DNA of 47,571 nt, taken from positions 119,138 to 166,708 of the forward strand of contig NZ_JAQSDN010000054.1 of the NCBI RefSeq assembly GCF_029945925.1, given 5' to 3'. This stretch comes from Polaromonas sp. Lineage in GTDB: Bacteria > Pseudomonadota > Gammaproteobacteria > Burkholderiales > Burkholderiaceae_C. Below the pieces are notes generated by a model. It saw only the letters and a program-made list of their open reading frames with translations. It did no database searches and was not told where the DNA came from. The position numbers and the translations under genes are program-made. This document shows positions 17,623-25,804 of the stretch, in pieces; within the stretch, counting starts at the first letter, position 1; the number at the start of each line of letters is the position of its first letter.

Positions 17623-17714
17623 GGTGTCTCCGGTCTGAGGCTCCAGTTTACGACGAGTCCCAAGCCCGTGGGGGGCCTACCCGGCGCCACCCACGGACCG
17701 TCTGGCCACCCGCG

Positions 17715-18068
17715 TCAGGACTTCAGCGCGATTTCAAACTCTTCCCGTGACACCAATTTGTCCTTGTTCGTGTCGCTCTGGTCAAAACGCTGTTCCACGG
17801 CGGGCAAACGCACGGCCTCCTGCCGGCTGAGCTGGCCGTCCTTGTTGGCATCCGCGCGGATGAAGGCCGCGCCCACCTCCTGGTTGGTGGGGCCGGACGG
17901 CGAGGGTGCGCTCTGGGTGGAGGGTGTACCCGCGCCGCTGGGTGTTTTCAAGCCTGCGGTGTCGGCGCCCTGGGCATGCGCACCCAGCGCGGCGCCGACG
18001 GTCAGCGCGGCGAGCAGCGCAACGCTGCGAATTTCGAAGTTGGGAATAAAATGAAAAGCAGACGTCAT
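17715..18068 (-). CDS. Exported EF-hand calcium-binding protein
   Basis: 117 residues. A signal peptide (residues 1-33, ending GAHAQG) is followed by a Pro/Ser/Thr-rich linker and two EF-hand loops, DANKDGQLSRQE and DTNKDKLVSREE. The first loop has Asp-Asn-Asp-Gln-Glu at coordinating positions and the usual central Gly; the second has Lys at the Gly position, so its calcium affinity may be lower. Likely periplasmic. A second EF-hand protein of similar design is encoded at 28855-29319. Function unknown. Confidence 0.8.
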   Translation of the reverse strand: MTSAFHFIPNFEIRSVALLAALTVGAALGAHAQGADTAGLKTPSGAGTPSTQSAPSPSGPTNQEVGAAFIRADANKDGQLSRQEAVRLPAVEQRFDQSDTNKDKLVSREEFEIALKS

Positions 18069-18215
18069 CGAGACAGGTCCTTGAAGTTGAAGAAGCTGTC
18101 ATTGCAACGCAGTGAGCCCGAGCCGGCCAGCACTCTTGCACGCTGTTGCCTCATTGACATCATCGGTCGCTCCACAACATATTCTTTCCCGGCGTAAGCT
18201 GCCGGATATTTACCC

Positions 18216-18782
18216 ATGGCCAACCGACTCACACAGATCGCCACCCGCACGGGGGACGACGGCAGCACCGGTCTCGGTGACAACACCCGCGTGTCCAAGG
18301 ACAGCCTGCGCGTGCATGCGATGGGCGATGTCGACGAACTGAATTCGCAGATCGGCGTGTTGCTGTGTGAAGAGATGCCGGCCGACGTGCGCGAACTGCT
18401 GGTCGAGGTGCAGCACCAGCTCTTCAACCTGGGCGGCGAGCTGTCGATTCCCGGCTTCGAACTGCTCAAGCCCGAAGCGGTGGCGCTGCTTGATGCGGCG
18501 CTCGAAAAATACAACGCGACCCTGCCGCGCCTGCAGGAGTTCATCCTGCCGGCCGGTTCGCGCGCCGCCGCGCTGGCGCATGTGTGCCGCACGGTGGCAC
18601 GCCGCGCCGAACGCGCGGTGGTGGCCCTGGACAAGGCCGAGACGCTGAACGAGTCGCCGCGCCAGTACCTGAACCGCCTGAGCGACCTGCTGTTCGTGTT
18701 GTCGCGCGTGCTCAACCGCATGAACGGCGGTGACGACGTGTACTGGAAGAGCGAACGGCTGGCCCGGACGGCCGCGGACTGA
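18216..18782 (+). CDS. Cob(I)yrinic acid a,c-diamide adenosyltransferase, PduO type
   Basis: ATP:cob(I)alamin adenosyltransferase of 188 residues making adenosylcobalamin. The N-terminal RTGDDGSTGLGDNTRVSKD binds ATP, VDELNSQIGVL follows, and RRAERAVVAL with LNRLSDLLFVLSRVLNR completes the PduO-type helical bundle, which is distinct from the P-loop CobA type. Its presence implies adenosylcobalamin-dependent enzymes elsewhere in the genome. The gene diverges from the EF-hand gene across 147 bp, and element A copy 5 follows its stop. Confidence 0.93.
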   Translation: MANRLTQIATRTGDDGSTGLGDNTRVSKDSLRVHAMGDVDELNSQIGVLLCEEMPADVRELLVEVQHQLFNLGGELSIPGFELLKPEAVALLDAALEKYNATLPRLQEFILPAGSRAAALAHVCRTVARRAERAVVALDKAETLNESPRQYLNRLSDLLFVLSRVLNRMNGGDDVYWKSERLARTAAD

Positions 18783-18787
18783 CCCAC

Positions 18788-18849
18788 TCATTTGCTATTA
18801 TATTAATAGCTGTTTGCGCCCGTCCAGTAAGGGCTGAGGGGCGATTTCG
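18788..18849 (+). repeat. Element A copy 5
   Basis: Clear copy: TTTGCTATTATATTAATAGC, then TGTTTGCGCCCGTCC, then AAGGGCTGAGGGGCGATTTC. It fills the 70-bp gap between two convergent genes and so may act as a bidirectional stem-loop. Confidence 0.85.
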
Positions 18850-18852
18850 TTC

Positions 18853-19275
18853 TTAACGCGGAACCAGCATCGCCATCGTGATCCGCGAGACGCAGGTCAG
18901 CTCCCCGGCCTCGTTGGTCAGCTCGATGGCCCAGACCTGGGTGCTGCGGCCTATGTGCACCGGCCGGGTGGTCCCGATGACCCAGCCGCTGGTGACGCCC
19001 TTGAGGTGGTTGGCGTTGATGTCCAGGCCCACCGTGCGGTGGCCTTCGGCCGCCGCAAAGGCGGCGCCGCAGGAGCCCAGCGTTTCAGCCAGCACCACCG
19101 ACACACCGCCGTGCAGCAGGCCATAGGGCTGGCGCGTGCGTTCATCGACCGGTACGCGGGCCCGGATGAAGTCGTCGCCGACCTCCAGGAATTCGATGCC
19201 CAGGTGCGTCACCGCGCTGTTGGCGTTGTTGAGGGTCAGCAGTTCGACAGAAATCGGTTGTTTCCAGATAGGCAT
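18853..19275 (-). CDS. Hotdog-fold acyl-CoA thioesterase (YdiI/MenI-like)
   Basis: 140 residues. The start is set at ATG 19275 (MPIWKQPISVELL), which matches the beginning of E. coli YdiI; the frame extends seven codons upstream. The motif QPYGLLHGGVSVVLAETLGS contains the HGG and catalytic Glu of the PaaI/YdiI hotdog family, and GLDINANHLKGVTSGWV and STQVWAIELTNEAGEL follow the same family order. It hydrolyses an acyl-CoA, either an aryl-CoA or 1,4-dihydroxy-2-naphthoyl-CoA in relatives. The physiological substrate here is uncertain because many of these organisms use ubiquinone rather than menaquinone. Confidence 0.85.
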   Translation of the reverse strand: MPIWKQPISVELLTLNNANSAVTHLGIEFLEVGDDFIRARVPVDERTRQPYGLLHGGVSVVLAETLGSCGAAFAAAEGHRTVGLDINANHLKGVTSGWVIGTTRPVHIGRSTQVWAIELTNEAGELTCVSRITMAMLVPR

Positions 19276-19436
19276 CGCGGTTCCACAGGGCTTCAAAAGG
19301 GCGGGTAACCCAGACTATAAAGAGATTGCGGCCTACAAGTGCCGCGCGGCCAGCCTCTTAAGCTCAGGAAAGGCAGACGGCAGGTGGCAGGTGGCAGATG
19401 CAGATAACAGATGGTGCAACAACGGCGGAAGGCAGC

Positions 19437-20729
19437 ATGGCACGCAGACAAACATGGATGGTGGCCGCAGGTGGCTTGGCGGCGCTGCTGGGGGCCTTGT
19501 GGCTGGCGCTGGTGTGGTTCATCCCCGGTGACGAGGACCTGGCCGCCCATGCCGCCGGTGAACTGCAGGGCCGGCTCGGCGTACCGGTGCGGCTGGGCGC
19601 GCTGCACTGGCGCCTGCTGCCGGTGCCGGCAGTGGTCCTTGAGGACGTGGCGACCGACCAGCCGCAGCCCATCACGGTCAAAAAGCTCACCGCCTACCCG
19701 GATCTGCTGGCCCTGCTGCAGCGGCGCGTGATCCTTGACCGTGTGGAACTCGACGGTGCGGTCGTGCCGCAGCTGTCCTTGCGGGCGCTGGACGCGACGC
19801 CACGCGGCGCCGCCGCGGAGGCCGGGGCCATGCCGCTGGCGCGTTTCGTGTTTCGCGACCTGACCTGGCTGTCGCGCCATGGCGTGGCGGTGGTGTACGA
19901 CGGCGAAATCGACTTTGACCCGGGCTGGCGGCCCCGCCAGGCCGTGGTGCGGCGCCCCGGGTTCACGCCCGCAACCGACCTGACCCTGACCCGGCAAGGG
20001 CAGGAAGACCGCTGGGCCGCTCACATCAACGTCGGCGGTGGCACGGCCAATGGCGAGGTGCAGTTGCAGACCCGTGCCGACGGCCGCCTGGTGCTGGACG
20101 GGCAACTGCGGCCCAGCGGGGTTGACGTGGCGAGCGCGGTGGCCGCCTTCAACCGCAAGCCGGTCATCGCCGGCAAGGCCACGGGAAACACCGTGCTGTC
20201 GGCCCAGGCGGACACCCTGGTCGGACTGGCGCAGTCGCTGCATACCAAAACAGTGTTCACCATGGGCGCCTCCACCCTGCTGCGCTTCGATCTCGACAAG
20301 GCCGTGCGCAGCTTCGGCAAGGACCATGCTGGGCAGACCCCGCTTGACGCGGTGTCCGGCCAGCTTGCCACCCAGAACACGCCACGCGGCATGGTGACGA
20401 ATTTCACGGGCATCAAGGCCAGGTCGGGGGCGCTGACTGCATCCGGCCAGGCCCGGCTGTCCAACCGGCAGATCGAGGCCGAATTTGCGGTGGATCTGGT
20501 GGACGGCATCGTCGGGGTGCCGCTGGTGCTCAGCGGGCCGGTGGACAAAGTGGCGGTGTCGGTCTCGGGCGGCGCTGTTGCCGGCGCGGTGCTGGGCACG
20601 GCGGTGCTGCCCGGCATCGGGACGGCGATAGGCGCGCGCCTGGGCGCCACCCTGGGCAGGCTGTTCGATTCGGGGCCGGACCGCCAGCCGGGCAAGGCCG
20701 CACCCGCAACGCCGGGAACGGCTCCCTAG
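19437..20729 (+). CDS. AsmA-like envelope protein
   Basis: 430 residues starting at ATG 19437, preceded by GGAAGG. One N-terminal membrane anchor (about residues 8-30, MVAAGGLAALLGALWLALVWF) is followed by the AsmA-type ELQGRLGVPVRLGALHWRLLPVPAVVLEDV segment and beta-rich periplasmic sequence. The AsmA_2-like C-terminal region includes GIKARSGALTASGQARLSNRQIEAEF. A glycine-rich hydrophobic stretch near 380-415 (AVAGAVLGTAVLPGIGTAIGARLGATLG) precedes a Pro/Ala-rich tail. AsmA-family proteins are linked to outer-membrane lipid transport and assembly. The stop codon overlaps a large structured repeat. Confidence 0.7.
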   Translation: MARRQTWMVAAGGLAALLGALWLALVWFIPGDEDLAAHAAGELQGRLGVPVRLGALHWRLLPVPAVVLEDVATDQPQPITVKKLTAYPDLLALLQRRVILDRVELDGAVVPQLSLRALDATPRGAAAEAGAMPLARFVFRDLTWLSRHGVAVVYDGEIDFDPGWRPRQAVVRRPGFTPATDLTLTRQGQEDRWAAHINVGGGTANGEVQLQTRADGRLVLDGQLRPSGVDVASAVAAFNRKPVIAGKATGNTVLSAQADTLVGLAQSLHTKTVFTMGASTLLRFDLDKAVRSFGKDHAGQTPLDAVSGQLATQNTPRGMVTNFTGIKARSGALTASGQARLSNRQIEAEFAVDLVDGIVGVPLVLSGPVDKVAVSVSGGAVAGAVLGTAVLPGIGTAIGARLGATLGRLFDSGPDRQPGKAAPATPGTAP

Positions 20730-20892
20730 GAGTCTGCGCGGCAGAAGGAGCGTCGGCTACAAGGCGACCGCAGCGGTCCATTTTTCACCGGCTTATTGCC
20801 CCATAGCGACGGCTGTGGCGCTGCAAATCCGGCAAAAACTCTCCTCGCCGGGGCCGCTTTTTGCTACGACGCCTTCTGCTGCGCAGACTCCT
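20728..20892. repeat. 165-bp structured element with long terminal inverted repeats
   Basis: The left arm (20728-20755, beginning AGGAGTCTGCGCGGCAGAAG) is the near-perfect reverse complement of the right arm (20867-20892, ending CTGCGCAGACTCCT): about 26 of 27 positions pair with one bulge. The centre has further stems: GACCGC-A-GCGGTC at 20766-20778, and TTTTTCACCGG paired with CCGGCAAAAA. It resembles a MITE or BIME that folds into a multi-branched structure. It begins inside the stop codon of the AsmA-like gene. Confidence 0.75.
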
Positions 20893-21076
20893 GGCGGCAC
20901 CGGCCCGTCGCATCCGCCTTTTTTCAGCCGGCGCCTGAAGCCTGATGGCCGTGTGGGTATGTGTGGCCCCGGAAGGTGCACTTGGTTAACATAGGGGCTC
21001 CAGGCTTCGGGCGGCCCTGCGTCCCCCGGGCGTTTTGTGCTGCCAGATCCTTCCCGTTTTCCGTGAGGTGTTCACC

Positions 21077-21424
21077 ATGTCCAAGTCATCCCAACCGTCC
21101 CCGCAGTCGGCTCCTTCTGCAGACACGCCACTGGAACGTGCGCTTGACCGGAACGAAACCGTCGAGAAAACCGTAAAACAGTCCAGCGCCGAGCTGTTTG
21201 TGATCAATGCGGTGCTCAAACAGGAAATTCCCGAGCATGTTCAAACCGGGGATGTGGCCCAGGCGCTGCAAAAGACCGGCGAACTCGAAGGCAAGATCCA
21301 GGAATCTGCCGCCGACCTCGCGCATGTCAACGAGCTGCTGGAGCAGGAAATCGGCGAACGTGCCGATGTGGAACGTGAGCTTGCCACCACCAAGGTGGCG
21401 CTCGCCAAAGCACAGGCGAAATAG
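21077..21424 (+). CDS. Small coiled-coil protein, function unknown
   Basis: 115 residues; start at ATG 21077 with GAGG upstream. A Ser/Pro-rich N-terminus is followed by continuous heptad-like helical sequence from about residue 20 to the end, acidic overall, with NAVLKQEIPEHVQTGDVAQALQKT and a related second block NELLEQEIGERADVERELATT. The xELxxxNxxLxQEI pattern occurs twice, suggesting an internal duplication. No known domain recognised. The 184 bp before it, after the structured repeat, show no other gene. Confidence 0.7.
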   Translation: MSKSSQPSPQSAPSADTPLERALDRNETVEKTVKQSSAELFVINAVLKQEIPEHVQTGDVAQALQKTGELEGKIQESAADLAHVNELLEQEIGERADVERELATTKVALAKAQAK

Positions 21425-21442
21425 GCCCCGCTCAGGCGGGGC
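21425..21442. terminator. Bidirectional stem-loop between convergent genes
   Basis: GCCCCGC-TCAG-GCGGGGC is a 7-bp GC stem between the stop codons of the coiled-coil gene and the minus-strand permease gene. No strong T tract follows, so termination strength is uncertain. Confidence 0.45.
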
Positions 21443-21457
21443 ACTGGCTGCCTTGCT

Positions 21458-22744
21458 TTACTTCCTGCGGTTGAGCAGGGCGTACAGCAGGATGGCGCCA
21501 AAGGTGGCGGTGCCGATGCCGCCCAGCGCGAACTGGCCGAACTTCAGCGTGAAGTCGCCGGTGCCCAGCACCAGCGTGATGGCGGCGACCAGCAGGTTCT
21601 TGTTGTCGGAAAAATCGACCTTGTTGTCGACCCAGATTTTGGCGCCGGCCACCGCAATCAGGCCAAACACCACGATGCTGACGCCGCCCATCACCGGCAG
21701 CGGAATCGCCTGGATCAGCGCGCCGAACTTGGGGCTGAAGCCCAGCACCACCGCGATCAGGCCGGCGACCACAAACACCGCTGTCGAATAGATCTTGGTG
21801 GCGGCCATCACGCCGATGTTTTCAGCATAGGTGGTGACACCGGTGCCGCCCGCAGCGCCCGAAACCATGGTGGCCACGCCGTCACCGATGAAAGCCCGGC
21901 CCATGTACTGGTCGAGGTTTTTGCCGGTCATGGCGGTCACGGCCTTGATGTGGCCGAGGTTTTCCGCAACCAGGATGATGGCCACCGGCGCAATCAGCAG
22001 CATGGCATTGGCGCTGAACACCGGGGCGGCAAAGCCGGGCAGGCCGAACCAGGCCGCATTGGCAATCGGTGAGAGGTCCACTGGCTTGCCCAGCCCCATG
22101 CCGTTGGTGAGCGCCGCATAAATCAGCGTCGCGACGATCAGGCCGACCAGGATCAGCAGGCGCTGCACCATGCCGCGCGTCATCACGGCAACCAGCGCCA
22201 CGCTGACAAAGGTCACGACCTGCATCCAGGAATCAAAGTTGCTGGCGGCCATGTTCTTGATCGGGATGCCGGCCAGGTTCAGGCCGATCACCGCCACCAC
22301 GGCGCCGGTGACCACCGGCGGCATGAAACGTTCAATCCAGCCGGTGCCGACGGCCTGCACGATGGCGCCAATGACCGTGTACAACAGGCCGCAGGCAATG
22401 ATGCCGCCCAGCGCCACGCCGATGTTGGGGTTGGGCCCCTTGCCGGCGTAGGCGGTGGCGGCGATCACCACACCGATGAAGGCAAAACTCGAGCCGAGGT
22501 AGCTGGGCACCTTGCCGCCGGTCATCAGGAAAAAGATCAGCGTGCCGATGCCGCTCATCAAAATCGCGATGTTGGGGTCAAAGCCCATCAGGATGGGCGC
22601 CAGCACCGTGGCGCCGAACATCGCAATCACGTGCTGCACACCCATCACCGCCGTTTGCGGCCAGGGCAGGCGCTCGTCGGGGCCGATCACCCCGCCTTGC
22701 TGCAATACCGCGCTGCTCTTTTCTGTCCAGTCCAGCATCCCCAT
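21458..22744 (-). CDS. uraA: Uracil permease, NCS2 family
   Basis: Proton-coupled nucleobase symporter of 428 residues with about 12-14 hydrophobic segments. The opening LPWPQTAVMGVQHVIAMFGATVLAPILMGFDPN is close to UraA/PyrP; the conserved Glu is seen in LVAENLGHIKAV, and the half-helix motif GGTGVTTYAENIGVMAATKI is intact. GGAGGG precedes the ATG by 7 bases. It stands 101 bp downstream of the HDO gene on the same strand and could be read from the same transcript, although a functional tie is not obvious. Confidence 0.9.
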   Translation of the reverse strand: MGMLDWTEKSSAVLQQGGVIGPDERLPWPQTAVMGVQHVIAMFGATVLAPILMGFDPNIAILMSGIGTLIFFLMTGGKVPSYLGSSFAFIGVVIAATAYAGKGPNPNIGVALGGIIACGLLYTVIGAIVQAVGTGWIERFMPPVVTGAVVAVIGLNLAGIPIKNMAASNFDSWMQVVTFVSVALVAVMTRGMVQRLLILVGLIVATLIYAALTNGMGLGKPVDLSPIANAAWFGLPGFAAPVFSANAMLLIAPVAIILVAENLGHIKAVTAMTGKNLDQYMGRAFIGDGVATMVSGAAGGTGVTTYAENIGVMAATKIYSTAVFVVAGLIAVVLGFSPKFGALIQAIPLPVMGGVSIVVFGLIAVAGAKIWVDNKVDFSDNKNLLVAAITLVLGTGDFTLKFGQFALGGIGTATFGAILLYALLNRRK

Positions 22745-22845
22745 GGCATTCCCTCCAGTTTGTTAAGTGGGGCAATGCTAGGGGCAATGGAGGGCCTGCA
22801 CAAGTTATTTGATGGCGGCGCCCGCCCCGAAGCGGTGGCGGGGTT

Positions 22846-24342
22846 TCAGGCGAAGGTCTGCTGAAACAGCCGGGTCGCGTAGAGGCCCGCCGGTGTCCAG
22901 TGCGCGCTGGGCGACATGGCCTCAACCAGCAGCTGCGCAACATCTTGCGGATCCGGCATGCTTGCGAAGCGCTGCTTCAGTTGCTGCAGGTCGGGGTCGA
23001 GGAGTTCAGCGTCCTGGGGCAGGCTGGCTATGCCGGCCGCGCGGGCTTGCCGCTGCGCCGCCAACCGCGCCGTCGCCCGAAAGTGCGCACGGCGCGGGTT
23101 CGCCGGTGTGGCTTCCGTGTAGGCCTGCCCGTCGGCGCTCGCGGCGCCGCGCAGCCAGTCATGCAGCACCTGCAGCTCATAGGGGCTGAACACGCCGAAC
23201 ATCTCGGCCCGTTCGCCTTGCAGCAGCCCCCAGAAGCGGCTCTCGCCGATGGGCGCGCCGCGTTTGATCCAGCCCGCTTCCTGCAGCGCCGCCAGAAAGC
23301 CGGGAATGTGCGCGGGCTGCGACAGCCAGTCGTTCACGCTGCGGCCGGCTACGCGGCAGTAGTCCGAATGCGCGCCTTGGCCCGCCACACTTTTCTGCGA
23401 GAGGATGCGCAGCACTTCGGCACCGATGTCGAAATTCGCAATGACTTCGTGCGTGCCGGTGCCGACGCCGCTGAGCTGGCAACCGTTGCGTACGCGGCGC
23501 CAGAAATCGCCGCTGCCGCCCAGCTTGGGCAAGGCCTCGTGCACCGCCTGCACCGCGCGTCGCGCATGGCCGCTGTCGTTGTTGTCCACCGTGACGTGCA
23601 AGGTGAAGTAATACGGGTCGATGCCGAGCTCGTTGAGTTCATGGGCCGTGATGAGGAGGTGCAGCGGCAGCTGTTCATAACCGAGGTTGAAGCCGATCAC
23701 CTCGGGCAAAAGTTCCTCCGCGCTCCAGCCCAGCGCCAGTTGCAGCGCGCCCTGCCGGTAGGCGTCGTCGTCCAGCCCGCTTGCCGGTTCCAGTCCGTGC
23801 TGCACCAGCAGTTGGCGGTACAGCAGCACATGATTCTTGTCGGCCACGCCGTCGCCGAGCTCTTCCAGGTAGGTGAGCACCAGGTCGCTGAAACGCGGGT
23901 TGCGCCGGTGGCGCAGCAGGCCGTAGAGCCAGGCACCGTCGACCAGCTTGGTCGGTGCGACGCCGCGCAGGAAATACAGTGCATGCGCGCGGTTGCCGAA
24001 ATAGCGGCGCGGCGCGCCGGCTTTTCTTTCTTCGAGGTAAGCCAGGTATTGCGCACGGGCCAGCTGGGCGCCCTGGTGCATCCAGCCCAGCAGGTCATGC
24101 GGCGACGCCGGCAGCTCGCAGTCCTGGGCCTGCACCGCTTCCAGCTCGCCCTGCAGGAAGGCGTGGGCGGTGTTTCGCAGCGCATCATCGGGTTCGCCTT
24201 GCAGCAGCGCTTCGTACAGATGCTGCAAGCGTCCTTCGTGCGAAGCGCGAGTAAGCTCGCTTGGCGTCGACGTGCTGCGCAGACCGGGGGCGAGGTTTTT
24301 CGCGTTGCGCGGGGGTGACCATTCGTGGGCAGCAACAAACAT
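22846..24342 (-). CDS. Iron-containing redox enzyme, heme-oxygenase-like diiron (HDO) family
   Basis: 498 residues, mostly helical. Stretches typical of the HDO/Haem_oxygenas_2 group are VAPTKLVDGAWLYGLLRH (128-145), YLEELGDGVADKNHVLLYRQLL (158-179) with Glu160/161 and His171, ITAHELNELGIDPYYFTLH (231-249) with Glu235 and His249, and VTVDNNDSGHARRAV (250-264) with Asp253, Asp256 and His259. These fit a carboxylate/histidine diiron site. Characterised relatives include oxidases that desaturate, cleave or N-oxygenate amino-acid substrates. The protein is longer than single-domain HDOs, with about 100 extra N-terminal residues and a C-terminal region of about 200 residues that I do not recognise. 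It is the last gene of the methyltransferase/PurD-like/HDO cluster. No clear Shine-Dalgarno site precedes the ATG. Confidence 0.68.
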   Translation of the reverse strand: MFVAAHEWSPPRNAKNLAPGLRSTSTPSELTRASHEGRLQHLYEALLQGEPDDALRNTAHAFLQGELEAVQAQDCELPASPHDLLGWMHQGAQLARAQYLAYLEERKAGAPRRYFGNRAHALYFLRGVAPTKLVDGAWLYGLLRHRRNPRFSDLVLTYLEELGDGVADKNHVLLYRQLLVQHGLEPASGLDDDAYRQGALQLALGWSAEELLPEVIGFNLGYEQLPLHLLITAHELNELGIDPYYFTLHVTVDNNDSGHARRAVQAVHEALPKLGGSGDFWRRVRNGCQLSGVGTGTHEVIANFDIGAEVLRILSQKSVAGQGAHSDYCRVAGRSVNDWLSQPAHIPGFLAALQEAGWIKRGAPIGESRFWGLLQGERAEMFGVFSPYELQVLHDWLRGAASADGQAYTEATPANPRRAHFRATARLAAQRQARAAGIASLPQDAELLDPDLQQLKQRFASMPDPQDVAQLLVEAMSPSAHWTPAGLYATRLFQQTFA

Positions 24343-24450
24343 GGAGAGGCTTGAAGGAGTTGAAGGACAGGCCAGTATTTGCCGGCCGCCTGCGCAGCCG
24401 TATAGGGCATTAGCGCCGGCGCCCGTGGGCGCTTTCCTACGGTCCGGGGT

Positions 24451-25782
24451 TCAGCAGGACCCGACCCGATTGCAACCAGCGTCCTCGAGCCAGCCCCACT
24501 CGGCGAGCCGGCGCAGGTCGCTGCGCTCCACGCGTTCGCCGATGTCGGTGCGGTAACGCAGGTTGGGCAGCACCACCTGGCGCGCCAGCGCATAGGCCGC
24601 GTCCCGCGCCCCGGCCACGGTGGGGCCGGTGCCGGTGGCCACGCCGACGTAGCCGGTATGGCCGCTGGTGACCAGGTGTTCGCCGTGGCGCGCCACCTCT
24701 GCGAAGTGCAGCGCAGCGTGATCCGCTGCCGTCATGCCCCGGCGGAAACTCAGGGGCTCGCCCTTGGACAATTCCTCATAGCCGTGGCTGTAGGGAAAAG
24801 GCGGCACCGTCAGCACCACGCCCGCCGCGTAGCCGGCGCGGGTGGCGATCTGCAGGCCGTCCTGCCTGAGCATGCGCTGGAAAATCCGCTCCCAGCCTTC
24901 TTCATGCAGCGCCTCGCAGATCGCGAAACCCGGGTAGCCGAAGCGGCTGGTGAACTCCAGCGGCCACAGGCCTTGTTCATTGACGATCATGTTGAGGTTG
25001 ATGTAGCCGCAATAGCCGCCATCGCGCAGCAGCGGCGCCATCTTGGCGAGCGAAGCGGCAAACAGTTTTTCCGAACCGCGGTAGCTCACGATGGTGCCCA
25101 TTTCGCCGGTCAGCTCGCCGAGCTCGCCCGGGAAAAACCGCTTGTGTTCGAAGTCAATGCAGGCCGGCGACAGAAACTCCCGGCCGTTGAAGTAGGCGCC
25201 GATCCCCATCTCGACGCCTTGCACGAATTCCATGAGTACGAAATCGGGTGGCTCGCACGTGGCCGGATGCGCCGCATAGGTGGTCAGCAGTGCCAGCATG
25301 TCCGAAGCGTCGTCCAGCTCACCGATGTAGTTGCGCGAGCGCGGGCTGTCCGCGCCGTTGAACTTGAGCACGTAGCGCCCGCCCTGGCGCTGCAGGAAGT
25401 CCAGCGCCGGCGCGTAGGCAGTGAAGCCATGGATCGCCGCCAGCCGCAGGCCAAAGCCCTGTAGCACCTGCTGGCCGAAAGCGCGGTCGGCCTCCAGCCG
25501 GTCGCCGAAGGCGCTGCCGCCTATCACCCGGAAGCCGTCGCGCCGCAGCGTGTCCTGCGTCTGGCCCTGGGTGGCCGATTCAAACAGTGCGATGCCGTCT
25601 TCGCCGGCTTCGCGCAGCCAGCCGAGTTCGGCCTGCCAGTCGTCCGTGAAGTCCAGCATGCCGCCGTAGACGTCGCTGTAAGACGGGTTCGCGACAGACA
25701 CACGCATCTCGTGGCCGCGTTGCGCCAGCCCGTAATACATCGCGCCCAGGTCGTTGTAGTCGCCGATGCCGAGAAACCTCAT
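24451..25782 (-). CDS. PurD-like ATP-grasp ligase
   Basis: 443 residues similar along their length to phosphoribosylamine-glycine ligase (PurD). Corresponding blocks are IGGSAFGDRLEADRAFGQQV (88-107), the ATP-grasp lysine VLKFNGADS (138-146), SPACIDFEHKRFF (205-217), ELTGEMGTI (223-231), YINLNMIVNEQGLWPLEFTS (260-279) with the metal-binding Glu and RFG, and the C-terminal HTGYVGVATGTGPTVAGARDAAY with YRTDIG (410-415). The PurD glycine-rich loop (GLAAGKGV in E. coli) is replaced by GADSPRSRNY, so it is probably a paralogue joining another carboxylate and amine rather than the purine enzyme. It begins 22 bp after the methyltransferase stop and ends 108 bp before the HDO gene. Confidence 0.75.
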   Translation of the reverse strand: MRFLGIGDYNDLGAMYYGLAQRGHEMRVSVANPSYSDVYGGMLDFTDDWQAELGWLREAGEDGIALFESATQGQTQDTLRRDGFRVIGGSAFGDRLEADRAFGQQVLQGFGLRLAAIHGFTAYAPALDFLQRQGGRYVLKFNGADSPRSRNYIGELDDASDMLALLTTYAAHPATCEPPDFVLMEFVQGVEMGIGAYFNGREFLSPACIDFEHKRFFPGELGELTGEMGTIVSYRGSEKLFAASLAKMAPLLRDGGYCGYINLNMIVNEQGLWPLEFTSRFGYPGFAICEALHEEGWERIFQRMLRQDGLQIATRAGYAAGVVLTVPPFPYSHGYEELSKGEPLSFRRGMTAADHAALHFAEVARHGEHLVTSGHTGYVGVATGTGPTVAGARDAAYALARQVVLPNLRYRTDIGERVERSDLRRLAEWGWLEDAGCNRVGSC

Positions 25783-25804
25783 GGCCTTGTCTTGTCTTGC
25801 CGGG

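Noticed and set aside
16234..18054. 606-codon plus-strand open frame opposite the lactate dehydrogenase
   Set aside because: No known motifs, His/Gly/Val-rich, and it contradicts the well-supported minus-strand flavoenzyme and EF-hand genes.
20795..20845. CCCCATAGCGACGGCTGTGG stretch considered as another element A copy
   Set aside because: It belongs to the interior of the 165-bp structured element and lacks the GCTATT/AATAGC palindrome and GGGCT block.
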